A DNA stretch of 64,000 bases, taken from Siphonodentalium dalli. Lineage: Eukaryota; Mollusca; Scaphopoda; Gadilida; Siphonodentaliidae. The position numbers and the translations under genes are program-made. Under the pieces are notes generated by a model that was not told where the DNA came from, did no database searches, and saw only the letters and a list, made by a program, of their open reading frames with translations. The stretch covers positions 136,008,960 to 136,072,959 of the forward strand of contig CP136062.1 in the NCBI GenBank assembly GCA_032622095.1, given 5' to 3'. Each line of letters begins with the position of its first letter. Within the stretch, counting starts at the first letter, position 1. This document shows, piece after piece, positions 47,660 to 58,420 of the stretch.

Positions 47660-50060
47660 ATGTGTTCTTTAATGACAGTATTGTGTGTTCGAATTCGATT
47701 TCTTCTATCTTGTTTATATGTTCATTGTGTTATCAAAACGACACGATTGGTGCAAATATTTGCACACTTCTAACGGCATGATGTATTTCTCAACAATCGA
47801 AGAAACGAAGACGAACAGGCAAGCGATGGCATTAAAGACTGGAACAAGAACCATTGCTTTTATAAAAGATTCTTTGTTGACAGGATATTTTCACCGAAAG
47901 CATTGTCAAACATCATTCCTTTGTTTGGAAAAAAATCGTTCTAAGCTTCTATTTTGAGCAGAATCTTCTCCATGGAAACTCAAACAGTGATAGACATCAA
48001 CGCCGCCTCAATGAACGCATGATACGTAACATACTTGACTTGCAGTGTGCTGTCGTGCACAATAAGACGGACTATATATATATTCTATTAAGTTGAAGTC
48101 AAAACATTGTGTCGACTTAATACAGAAACTAGACCTGCTCTGGTGGATTGTTAATTGCTTATCCCGGACAGGAAAAAACATGTAAACAACATCACACCTG
48201 ATTATATAGAAGATACCCGTGGTGCGACACTCCGAAATCGGTTACATGTAACCCGGAAGTGTTTACGCAGTGATTGCTGACTGCCACCATCAATGTGCTA
48301 TACTATAGCCACTTTGAGAACCCGGATACTGTAATCAAAATGGAGATTAACAGATACGGACTCCAGTTACATCTAAATCGGTCAACTCATCGCATCGTTG
48401 CTGCAAGGCATCATCAATGTTGCAGAATAACAGTCGTGGACTTCAATTCCGAACAAAATTTATATTATCCCAAATGACTTCTATATTTGTTATCTAGCAG
48501 AAAAAACCCGGGAGTTATTGGTTTCTTATAGTAATGCTTTGTGCTCTTGAAGATTCATCGAACAAGAAATAAAATGCGTTTTTAAACAAAATTGTTATTT
48601 TAATTAACAAAAAAAATAACATCAACACCAGCAACAACAGCAGCAACAACAACAACAACAACAACAACAGCAGCCGCATCATCATCATACAAGAATAACG
48701 AGACAACGCTAGTTTAAACAGCAACCACATCTGCATGGTAATGTTTGTCCGTTTAGAAATAATCGTGCTCCTCGTTTTTTGGCAACGCCGGGAAGTCAAT
48801 TGTGCGAATATGGACGAATATGCCATTGTCCGGAGCTTGTTGACTGAACATCTATCCACATACGACATGCGTTTGCGTCCAATGAAAAACCAAAGTGATC
48901 AAATCAACGTGAAACTTGGACTGCACCTCATATCGCTTCTCGGACTTGACGAGACTACACAATCACTGGCAACTTCCGGTGTACTTGAAGTGGAATGGCA
49001 GGATGAAATGTTATCATGGGAACCAGTTGAACACGCTGGTATAACTACTTTGTTCATCACCGACGAAATTGTATGGACCCCTGATATAGAACTTCATAAC
49101 TTTTACGAAACCGTGTTAACGCTGCATAAGGAAAAGCTCCCAGTTGTCATCAGCTCAAACGGATTGGTCAAATGGAGTCCAAGTGGAACATTCAGAACAC
49201 ACTGTGAAGTTGACGTTACGTTGTTCCCATTTGACGAACAGTTTTGCGTGATTGAGTTCAGCCCTCGTCTGTTAAAAGGTGGTGACATGAAGTTGAATCT
49301 CAAATACATTGAACCTTTATACACTTTACATAATGGCGTCTGGAATTTGCTGAATTTCACGCAGGAAGAGCTTTGTGGTACTAAATATTCTGGAATTGAC
49401 GGGGTTCATTACATCAGGTATGGTTTGATAATGCAGCGCCAACCGAAATTTTTCATCATCAACTATATTTTACCTATAGTACTGCTATCTGGACTGAATT
49501 TGTTTGTGTTCAAGTTACCCGTGGAATCAGGAGAAAAAATTTCAATTGCGATGACGATTTTACTTTCTTTTATCGTGTTTCTGAACGCCGTAATAACATT
49601 TCTGCCGACTTCAGCGAAATTCACGTCGATATTCAGCCTATACTTGAACATACTTGTGGTGAACAGTGTTCTTATATTATTGTGCACTATCTTCATAATC
49701 CGACAGCACCAGCGGAAGGACGAGGTGACGTCATCGACTTTGATGGCCCTTGTGCGTTCAGAGGGAATCGCGCTAGATCCAAGGATTGTTAAACAAAAGA
49801 TCTGTAAATGTATCTCGAGGTGCGTTAGTAAGAACAAAATACAAGAACTTGAAACAAAGACTACGCGCTCACCAGTGAAAACAAAGTCGCCCCCAGTCAC
49901 GTGGCATGACGTAAGCCGAGCAGTCGACAAACTGTTATTCAGGTGCTTTGCGGTAATCCTGATCACGGCAACGTCGATCACGTTCGCCTATCTGATGAAA
50001 TTTGTGTGAATGTGATATAAAGGAGTATGGAATACTATGAGGGCCACTTATTAATGGCGC
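47660..50060 (+). repeat. Segmental duplication block B (intact receptor copy)
   Basis: Same-orientation counterpart of 26880-29010. Differences include a longer CAA/CAG triplet run upstream of the start codon (about 48630-48675), a unique segment around 48320-48475, and the 64 bp missing from block A. Confidence 0.85.
48735..50009 (+). CDS. Single-exon nicotinic acetylcholine receptor-like subunit
   Basis: 424 residues, uninterrupted. ATG 48735 or the third codon could start; both give a signal peptide (1 to ~24, hydrophobic IIVLLVFW). The extracellular domain has the N-terminal helix region, sequons N52 and N207, WTPD at 114-117, KWSPSG at 146-151 (loop B-like Trp147) and Cys-loop C157-C171 with FPFDEQF. 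Only one Cys (C214) is in the loop-C region, so no vicinal pair: non-alpha type. M1 ~239-261, M2 ~266-290 beginning GEKISIAM (GEK, cation-channel type), M3 ~297-320, cytoplasmic loop ~321-398 with a Lys/Cys-rich patch (ICKCISRCVSKNK), M4 ~401-422. Family: Cys-loop pentameric ligand-gated channels of the plasma membrane. The ligand cannot be deduced. Upstream lies a CAA/CAG triplet tract. The gene is the intact parent or sister of the pseudogene at 27729-28954. Confidence 0.92.
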   Translation: MVMFVRLEIIVLLVFWQRREVNCANMDEYAIVRSLLTEHLSTYDMRLRPMKNQSDQINVKLGLHLISLLGLDETTQSLATSGVLEVEWQDEMLSWEPVEHAGITTLFITDEIVWTPDIELHNFYETVLTLHKEKLPVVISSNGLVKWSPSGTFRTHCEVDVTLFPFDEQFCVIEFSPRLLKGGDMKLNLKYIEPLYTLHNGVWNLLNFTQEELCGTKYSGIDGVHYIRYGLIMQRQPKFFIINYILPIVLLSGLNLFVFKLPVESGEKISIAMTILLSFIVFLNAVITFLPTSAKFTSIFSLYLNILVVNSVLILLCTIFIIRQHQRKDEVTSSTLMALVRSEGIALDPRIVKQKICKCISRCVSKNKIQELETKTTRSPVKTKSPPVTWHDVSRAVDKLLFRCFAVILITATSITFAYLMKFV

Positions 50061-50147
50061 TTCTGGTGCGCTTCGAAAGCGCCAGAAGCCACAAAAGTGG
50101 GCCGTTAATCGCGCGCCGAAATCGACAGAAGCGACCAATTATTTAAA

Positions 50148-50436
50148 ACCTAACAGAAATATCAGTTGCTAAGAGCTGGAAAGGTTTTAGTCCACTAACT
50201 TACATGTTTTGTAATCTGAACATCCTTTCTGAAGTGTGGCTAATGTCGCATGTTTGTTTTTTGTGCGCCAAGTATTTCATAGAGAATGCATTGCCAGTTT
50301 ATTTTACGATGGCACTTACGTTACCAATTAATCCAACCTCACAGAAATATCAGTTGCTCACAGTTGGAAAGGTTTTAGTCCACAGATTTACATGTTTACT
50401 AATCTGGACATCCTTTCTGAAGTGTGGCTAATGTTG
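50148..50436 (+). repeat. Direct repeat of ~100 bp
   Basis: 50150-50250 and 50338-50436 both read AACAGAAATATCAGTTGCT…GGAAAGGTTTTAGTCCAC…ACATCCTTTCTGAAGTGTGG; spacer ~90 bp. Just 3' of the receptor gene. Confidence 0.75.
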
Positions 50437-50439
50437 AAT

Positions 50440-51870
50440 TTCAAAGGGAGATTATTCATACCTCAGAATTAGGTGACATGTTTTGAACTGAAAAAAACAA
50501 TATATAGTTGAATCCTTATAAAAATAAAGAAAGCAAATAGAAACACAAAGCTAATATTGCGATCTAGTATCCTCACTGATTTGTTATATCATATAGATTC
50601 ATTTTGGTAGAGAACAGGGATTTTCTTTTGAAAACCAGGAAGTGTTGTTTTGAAGGAAATGTTTGGAAGTGTCCAAAATTAATTTAATAAGATATTTCCC
50701 CCACAAAATAAATCAATATTTGTACTAGATAAGTGCTCTAACTTTTCGATGAATCCACAAGTTTCAGAATATAGCTTCAATTCTGGAAGATTAAATTGCT
50801 GCAAAAGTTTCTATGGTCATCATCAGTGTTGAATTTATATATTGGCAACTCCGTGCCACCTTATTTGAAGCTCCTGCAGTCTTGTGTTGACATGTTTGTC
50901 ACGGTACCGACTTGGTGACCATTCTAAATTTGGTCTAAACATAAGTGTGTTAAATAACACTCAATAAGTCTAGTCGAACATAAAAGAAGTTTAAAAATAA
51001 AAAATACGTCAAATGAAATTAATAGATGTAAAAAAACAACCAAAATATGTTGTGCGAATTGACATATTGATTGAAGAATAGACATTTATTTTTTGCGTGC
51101 CATCTACTAAATTTGTGTTATTATTAAATCATTTACACGGGTTAACCGTTGGTTACAATATATACGATATTTAGTTCTTTCCCACTATACATTACATTAA
51201 AACCGCCCATATAATATATACAAGTACGATTGTTATCAATTGCCTTTTGACTTGGTGTGTAAGTCATTAATTCGCACAACTTAATTATATAGTGGCTGTT
51301 ATTTTACATCTAATTAAGAAATGGATGTTGATTTGCTTGCGTTCCATATAGAGTATGGATGCAAGTTTGTCGAATCGAGGAAAACCAATAATTGAAAGTG
51401 GACGAAGTGAAATTGTGCAAAATATTTTGTTCGACCGCTTACAATATTATACGCCCATAAATGCAACATAAAATATGTTGATTGCTTTTAATTACGGCCC
51501 GGAATAATAATTTCAATATATTAGAAAGAATTATCTCAAATTTGTTTGTTGTAAAAATAACAATTTCCGGAGTATCCAGCTCGAACGATTGGACGATATT
51601 TTATTGGACGATTTTGCCAAAGAAGAAAACAAATGCAACAAAGCGATCAGTTTTTACTTTTAAACGGACTCTGTAAATTCGGCCTATACATGCATCTTTA
51701 TGGAGAAATACAAGCAACACGTAGTATAGGCGTTGTTCAAGTAGGAATTGTCAATTGCAATCAGAATTGAGGAAAATGAGAGAGAAAAACTGAGGTGAAA
51801 TTATACAACTATCAAAACACAAATTCCTGAATATACATGTACACCCAAAATAAACATATTGAGTCAAAAT
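50440..51870. other. AT-rich interval with no recognised gene
   Basis: No frame above 65 codons and no domain. Possible 3' UTR sequence of the receptor gene cannot be separated from intergenic DNA. Confidence 0.4.
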
Positions 51871-51879
51871 TTTTGGGTT

Positions 51880-52090
51880 ATCCAATGTTGGGTTAATGGG
51901 TGGGTCAAATTCTAGAAGTTGTGTTAAATTGTTGGGTTAGGTTGGTTTAGTTAATGATCAATGTTTGGTTAATTTAACCCCACGTTTGGTTATTGGTTAC
52001 AAAGTTGGGTTACCGTAACTTAACGTTTGGTTACTTTTTTCTAACACAACTAGTTTAGGTAACAGCTCTAACCCAACGTTTAATGACCTT
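51880..52090 (+). repeat. Irregular TTGGGTTA / CGTTTGGTTA cluster
   Basis: About fifteen variants of (T)TGGGTTA or GTTTGGTTA and a few inverted CTAACCCAACGTT occur at uneven spacing. It resembles neither a uniform satellite nor the TTAGGG telomere repeat. Confidence 0.6.
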
Positions 52091-52166
52091 TAATCGGATT
52101 CGGACTACACGTTGAGTTAGAGTCGGACTACACGTTGATTTAGAGTCTAACTGAAATTTAGTTATA

Positions 52167-52531
52167 TGTGACCCGCCATATCAAATCCAGTCGGAAGTCG
52201 GGATTTTTTTACCCTGTACCAATGCATTCTCTTATATATGCGAGTCGACCATAGGTCGCCTCGCATATATAAGAGAATGCATTGGCCTAACAATTTTTTA
52301 CAATTTTAATAATTTGTTCTTGTATTCTTTAAAAAATTTATAATTCCACCCATACAGAGCCCCTGACAAACATGAGCAGACGACACTCTTCTATGTGCTT
52401 CTATATATGTGTGGGGCTCCCTGCAGGGTAATGGATGTTTTTTTTATTTTTTGTCTTAAAAATTGTAAGAAACATTTATTTAAAAAACATGATAAAAAAT
52501 TGTTAAGCCAATGCATTCTCTTATATATGCG
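52167..52531. mobile_element. Right-truncated TIR element (TGTGACCCGCC family)
   Basis: Begins TA-TGTGACCCGCCATATC, then the GCATTCTC hairpin, then spacer sequence that is the reverse complement of the spacer in 52859-53319, including CAGAGCCCC and CCCTGCAGGG. It stops inside the second hairpin at about 52531, where the host repeat resumes. Confidence 0.8.
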
Positions 52532-52603
52532 AATATTTAAACAGAGTAGATTTTCGTTTCCTCTAATATAATAAAAACAACACGTGAAAATAAAGCAGAC
52601 ATA

Positions 52604-52691
52604 TGTGACCCGCCATATCAAATCCAGTCGGAAGTCTGGCACAGGGTAAAAAAATCCCGACTTCCGACTGTATTTGATATGGCGGGTCACA
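52604..52691. mobile_element. 88-bp minimal TIR MITE with TA target duplication
   Basis: TGTGACCCGCCATATC…GGAAGTC and the reverse complement with only a few bases between, flanked by TA at 52602-52603 and 52692-52693. The paralogous locus at 42721-42730 has one TA and no insert. This is the element reduced to its outer arms. Confidence 0.88.
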
Positions 52692-52858
52692 TATACGAAA
52701 ACCAGGTGGTCAAATTTTCAAATCGAGCTACCTACAAAAAAAATTAAATTAGATATTTATATAACATTATATAGCACCGAGGAGACGATAGATCAGACAC
52801 GAACTCATTATTAGTGTGCGATGCTTTAAATGTTCTTGCTTCAGCGAGCGTGAACAGA

Positions 52859-53319
52859 TGTGACCCGCCATATCAAATCCAGTCGGAAGTCGTGATTTTG
52901 TTTACCCTGTGCCAATGCATTCTCTTATATATGCGAGTCGACCATAGGTCGCCTCGCATATATAAGAGAATGCATTGGCTTAACAATTTTTTATCATGTT
53001 TTTTAAATAAATGTTTCTTACAATTGTTAGGACATAAAATGAAAAAAACATCCATTACCCTGCAGGGAGCCCCACACATATATAGAAGCACATAGAAGAG
53101 TGTCGTCTGCTCATGTTTGTCTGGGGCTCTGTATGGGTGAAATTATAAAATTGTTAAAGAATACAAGAACAAATTATTAAAATTGTAAAAAATTGTTAGG
53201 CCAATGCATTCTCTTATATATGCGAGGCGACCTATGGTCGACTCGCATATATAAGAGAATGCATTGGCACAGGGTAAAAAAATCCCGACTTCCAACTGGA
53301 TTTGATATGGCGGGTCACA
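52859..53319. mobile_element. Complete 461-bp TIR MITE with internal hairpins
   Basis: Outer inverted arms start TGTGACCCGCCATATCAAAT and lead to ACCCTGTGCCAATGCATTCTC. Each arm ends in its own GCATTCTCTTATATATGCGA hairpin (52917-52976 and 53208-53266). The spacer has CCCTGCAGGG and no gene. The unoccupied site is at 42879-42890. Frames of 93 and 72 codons across it are shadows of the repeat. Confidence 0.85.
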
Positions 53320-53461
53320 AATTATATTTCTTATCGAAATGACCATTTATCGATCAGTATATAGCATACTTACTAAGACGGTTATATAAGGCTGTTCTTG
53401 CATGCAGCAGGCTTTGCCTCTTTTCGAATAGAGATTTCTATCACTGTTAACACTATGTCAG

Positions 53462-53537
53462 GGTTAATGGACGAGCTATACTCGACATTCGTAAACTAGG
53501 TTTAGTTTACGAATGTTCAGTATCGAGTCCATTAACC
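53462..53537. repeat. 76-nt near-perfect hairpin
   Basis: GGTTAATGGACGAGCTATAC…CATTCGTAAACTA pairs with TAGTTTACGAATG…GTATCGAGTCCATTAACC; loop about 4 bases, a few mismatches. Confidence 0.8.
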
Positions 53538-53834
53538 GACTTAAAACACCGTTTTATAATATACAAGGAGAAATTACATTGATACAAATGCAATTTTTCG
53601 ATAAATATCGATAAATGAGATGTTTACGAACGTTTTTCTAAATAATCCTTGGCTGACAGCAAAACCACGCCCCTAAGTCTTGACAGGGGTCATGTGAGTG
53701 GTTATTTGCACGTGGATTTTGCCGTGGCAACAATTATTATGCAGGCAGATATATTTTCAGCTGTCCGTACATATTTGTTCGAAATTAAACTTCGATATAC
53801 GCAAACGTATAATAAAATATTTGTTTTCGCTGTA

Positions 53835-55795
53835 AATATAAAGTTATTATACAATGATGTGTACAGTATGTGTTTTTCTTGTACAAGTCCAGGTTTTGGT
53901 GAAAAGTCATGTCTCGTCCAATATGACTTTTCACCACAACCTGCACAAGTACAAGAAAAACTCACACTGTACACAACATTGTATAATGACATTTGTATTG
54001 TCCATCTGTATGTTTATTCAAATTTTGGGAATAAAACTTTTGTGGTTATTTTTTTGGTATTTGTCGGCACTTAATTCTTTATAAAAGCCTTTATTTCCAT
54101 CATCAGAAAGCATGATTTGGAACAGTAAACACGGAAGTGAAAAAAACTCAACACGGAAGTGAAACGTCTGCTAAATCCGCCAGTGTTGCGCGCGCATCAC
54201 ATTTTCACCGATTCATATCGCAATAGAGTTAATTCGTGATGTCATATAGAGTCCCGATAAAAAAAAGTCATATTGCACACTTGGGAGTCCAATATGACAT
54301 TCGGGAGTCCACTATGACTTTTTTCCGGATTATCACGTGGCCGCTTTTGCCCAATCAGAAATAGTGTTAGTTAATGGATGGATAATAAAACTCAGTATAT
54401 ATACGTAATATAAATATGCTGTCGACGCAATTATCTGTATTATTATATTTTTTTTACTCGCGAATTATCAAAGTAATAACGTTCGGCGCAGAAGAACGGT
54501 AACTCTATTATGATCTGTATCTGTAGTTGTTACGTCCTAGTGACCAAGGCTGGCTTTTACAGGACGGGATCGAGGAGTAGATCCATAATTTTTCCAGGAA
54601 GTTTTTTTTCCGAACCCGTGACTTCTTCGCCACGGTAGGGATCTTTAACGTGCGCACATTGTTGCACACGGGACAGCCATTAGCGTCGACTCCCGATCCG
54701 ACGGTGTGCCAATTGTAGTGTCATCCCTGGTCATGACATTACGAGAGGAGCAGAGGTCCAGTACGCATTTTTTCAAATTTTGTCTGAGACTCTTTGGCTT
54801 CTGGAATCTTTCTCAGATCACTGATGATTGATTTGTGATGCCCGTGGTACTGGGAATGCAGATGGCGACACAAAGTCCGACCGATATTTTGTCGGATTTG
54901 AACCCTCGACCGTGTCGATGGTGTGTAGCTCAGAGGTCGGCCCACAAACCAACTGAGCTATCCGCTCCTCATGATGACGTGTTATGTTTGAATGTTATAG
55001 ATATATACAACTGGTATGCAAATTAACATGCTGCCTTTACTGACAAGGAATTGTATTACGTGGGAGTTATAAGCACTATGCAGATGTTTGTTATTTTGTG
55101 CGGTTTTTAGAAGTGGACTATTTCTCGAATAGAGGTCCTCGTGATGGGAGTTCGCGGGTTGTGCATACATTTTCTAGATTACGAGTGTCGACTTGTGTTA
55201 TAAAGCGTATTATTATCATCCACCTCTTAACTAACACTATTTCTGATTGGGCAAAAGCCGTCACGTGATAATCCCGGAAAAAGTCATATTGGACTTCCGA
55301 AAGTCATATTGGACTCCCAAGTGTGCAATATGACTTTTTTTTAATCGGGACTCCGTGACGTCATGCACGAATTAACTATTGCGAAATGAATCGGTGAAAT
55401 TGTGATGCGCGCGCAACACTGGTGGATAAAAGTAGACGATTCACTTCTGCATTGAGTTTTTTTTCATTTCCGTGTTTACTGTTCCAAATCATGCTTTCTG
55501 ACGATCAAATACAGGCTTTTATAGAGAATTAAGTGCCGACAAATACCAAAAATAACCAGAAAAGTTTTATTCCCAAAATAATTTGGATAAACATACAGAT
55601 GGATAATACAAATGTCATTATACAATGTCGTGTACAGTATGAGTTTTTCTTGTACTCGTCTCGGTTGTGGCGAAAAGTCATATTGGATTCGACACTGCGT
55701 GTCTCGTCCAATATGACTTTTCATCACAACCTGGGCTCGTACGAGAAAAACACATACTGTACACAACATTGTATAATAACTTTATAGTATAAAAT
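53835..55795. mobile_element. Large foldback element with ~560-bp inverted arms
   Basis: Left arm 53835-54394 and right arm 55210-55795 are inverse copies (GTGTACAGTATG…CTTGTAC; GTCGGCACTTAATTC; AAGTCATATTG; CGCTTTTGCCCAATCAGAAA). Within each arm GTGTACAGT…ACTGTACAC forms a further palindrome. Part of the arm recurs at 16770-16850. The 815-bp loop contains a SINE. The paired frames of about 60-141 codons on both strands are repeat shadows. Confidence 0.8.
54520..54972 (-). mobile_element. tRNA-derived SINE
   Basis: Read on the minus strand, GAGCGGATAGCTCAGTTGG has an A box (TAGCTCAGTTGG, 54949-54960), followed by a B box GGTTCAAATCC (54894-54904) at tRNA-like spacing. A body follows with ACGTTAAAGATCCC near 54627-54654, a phrase I associate with conserved SINE central domains of marine animals. 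The 3' end is uncertain (near 54520-54535). Pol III transcription is inferred. It sits in the loop of the foldback 53835-55795. Confidence 0.7.
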
Positions 55796-56097
55796 GACTA
55801 TTCGGAGAAATAGAAAGTCGACGTAGAACAAAGTAGCTGGGTTTTAAGTGGTCTGCTTGATGACGATGAGAAATACTTTACTTTTAAATACGCTCCTTTT
55901 TGTTTTGAAACTGGGCAGCGTAGAAAGAAACGCACACTGCAAGAACGGGGCGCATATATATAGGCCTATAACTATACCGAGAACTGGATGTGGCACCAAA
56001 CGCATTCAAATGATTTATAGATGTGTGCCATGCATGACGTCCATAATTATTACGAACATGAAAGTCTACATCGTGTCTTTATTCCATAGGTTATTTA

Positions 56098-56140
56098 TTC
56101 AGAAGGTTCGCTATGCCGAAGGTTCGCTATTCCGAAAATA
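56098..56140. repeat. CGAAGGTTCGCTATTCC minisatellite, short array
   Basis: About two and a half inverted units of the CCTTCGGAATAGCGAA repeat seen at 37.4-38.0 kb. Confidence 0.7.
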
Positions 56141-56570
56141 TCGAGAGGGAACTTCTGAGACATCTTTTGCCAGACAATCGCCCAAACGACCTTTTGGCAC
56201 ACTTGGCACGATCGGCGACGTTATCACAAGCAACCAGTATTGGGACTCAATCACTTACTGAATTGAATTGCTTTAACTACTCAATCATGAATTAACATGC
56301 AATAAGAGACGAGGAAGAGACATGTACACTATAATAATTCAGCATTGTAGAATATCGATGATTCGACGGGCGACGAACACATTCACACGCGAGTATATAG
56401 TGAATTAATTGTGTCATTTTTTTTTTAATTTGATGTTTCAAGATGCCAGTTCGGCCGGAGTTTATCCATAATACTGTTTCAATCAGTCACCATGACGGTT
56501 CAACATGTTTCCATATAAACGATATCCGTTTATTTCCTCCTGCTATTAATCTATATCTATATTTGCGAAT

Positions 56571-56608
56571 GTCTGTCTTTCTGTCTGTCTGTCTGTCTGT
56601 CTGTCTGT
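56571..56608. repeat. (GTCT)n microsatellite
   Basis: About nine GTCT units, one interrupted; it adjoins the start of the tandem array at 56760-58420. Confidence 0.9.
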
Positions 56609-56759
56609 GTTCTATAGAAATTCACAGGGGACCACCTAGATGGCACAAAAGGGGTCTAATATGGGTAACTTTTTACGAGAAAGATAATGGCGAGGGTTAG
56701 AATCTTCTCAAGTGACGCCGTTTTTGTCAGGGTAAAAAAAGTGGGAGGGGCAGAAAACA

Positions 56760-58420
56760 AATTGTCGCCAATTGCCACCAATCTTATATATAAGCATCCC
56801 CATAATATGAGGAATCTAATGGTGTGGTTTAAATATATCAAAAGTCGCGCCGTTCGCGTCAGGGATGCCCGGAATGGGAGAGGGGCACCAAAATTTATCA
56901 AAATAATTTTAGCGCCGAATTCCACCAGATTGATGCACATTTTTCTGAGATCTTCTCCATGATACAAGGAATCATATTGTGTGATTTAAAGACGCCAAAT
57001 TGGTGTCGTTGGGATGAGAGATTTGTGGGGCGGACGGTGGGTACTAAATCTGACAAGAATTGGTTTAGTCGCCGATTGTCACGAAACTTATACAAATTCA
57101 TCCCCATGGTATGAGGTGTCTCATTGCGTGGCTTAAAGCTGTCAACAGTGGCGTCATTTGAGTCAGGGGTGCATTGAGAGGGTCACCAAAATTTTCCACC
57201 AAATTGATACAACTTCTGGTCCATGATATGAGGAATCTAATCGTGTGATTTTAAAGACGTCATGTTGGTGCTGCTTTTGTGAGAGATGCGGGTGGGGTGG
57301 GGTGGGCACTAAATTTAATTAAAAAAAATTGTTTAGTCGCGGATTAGCACCAAACTTACAAATAATAATCTCCATGATATCAGGAGTCTAATTATGTGAC
57401 TTAAAGATGTCAAGAGTGGGGCCATTCGACTCAGGGGTGCCTAGAGTGTGAGATGGACACAAACATTGATAAACAATATGTTTATCGCCGATTTCCACCT
57501 GAGTGATACATATTCTTCTCCGTGGTACGAATAATCTAATCGTGTGGTTTAAATGCGCCAAATTGGTGCCTTTTGTGTGAGAGATATATGCAATGGTGGC
57601 CCTAAATTTGATACGAATTTGTATACTCGCCAATTTTTATAAATTGTATATATATTCATCTCTATAATGAGTCTAAGTGTGTGGTTTCATGATGTCAAAA
57701 GTGACGCCGCTTGAGTCCGAAATATGGACGGTAGGGTCACCAAAAACTTACAAAAAATATGTTTAGTGCCAATTACCTTCAAACTCATACACGGTCTTCT
57801 CAAATGATACAATGAATCAAATATTTGCGAATATCTGTGTTCTATATATAACTTTAAGGGTACAATCGAGATGGCACCAAGGCGGTCTAACAGGGGTAAC
57901 TTTTTACGAGTAAGATAATGGTGCGGGTTAAAATTTTCTAAAGTGACGTTGTTGGTGTCAGGGGAAGGGCTATTTTTATCACATATTTCGACCAAATTGA
58001 TATATTCTTCTTCTCCGTGATACGAGGAATATAAACGTGTGATTTAAAGACGCGAAATTTGTACTGTTTGCGTGAGACATGGGGGGGGGGGGGGTAATAA
58101 CTATGATACAAATTTGTTTATTTGCCGATTACCACCAAACTTATATATAATCATCTCCATTATATAATGCATGCATAAGTCTAATAGACATGGTTAAAAT
58201 ATGACAAAAGTGGCGCGGTTCAAGTCATGCATGAGGGGAGTTGCACCAAAGTTGATACAAATATATTTATCACTTATTCTACCAAATTTATGCACGTTTT
58301 TCTCTAATGATATGATGAATTAAATCACATTTGGGGTCGTTTGGGTCATGGATGGCGAGGGGAGATTCACTAGCATTTATAAGATTGTTCAATTCGCCGA
58401 TATCCAACAAAGTTATATAT
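56760..58420 (+). repeat. Array of about 12 diverged ~140-bp units
   Basis: CGCC(G/A)ATTNCCACCAAACTTAT-type blocks occur near 56768, 56914, 57073, 57197, 57339, 57487, 57630, 57767, 57985, 58123, 58273 and 58396. Each is followed by TCTCCATGATATGAGGAATC and then TGTGGTTTAAA, GCCAAATTGGTG and GAGAGATG variants. Median spacing is about 143. All frames predicted in the region are derived from the repeat. Confidence 0.8.

Noticed and set aside
51880-52090. Interstitial telomere sequence
   Set aside because: The units are TTGGGTTA-like and irregular; no run of the canonical TTAGGG animal telomere repeat is present.
2443-53319. The recurring hairpin palindromes as a CRISPR-like array
   Set aside because: Copies are dispersed over 50 kb with terminal inverted repeats, an empty-site TA duplication and a eukaryotic context; they are MITEs.
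53649-54074. 141-codon frame and the opposite-strand frames at 55476-55769
   Set aside because: These lie in the inverted arms of the foldback element and are mirror images of each other.
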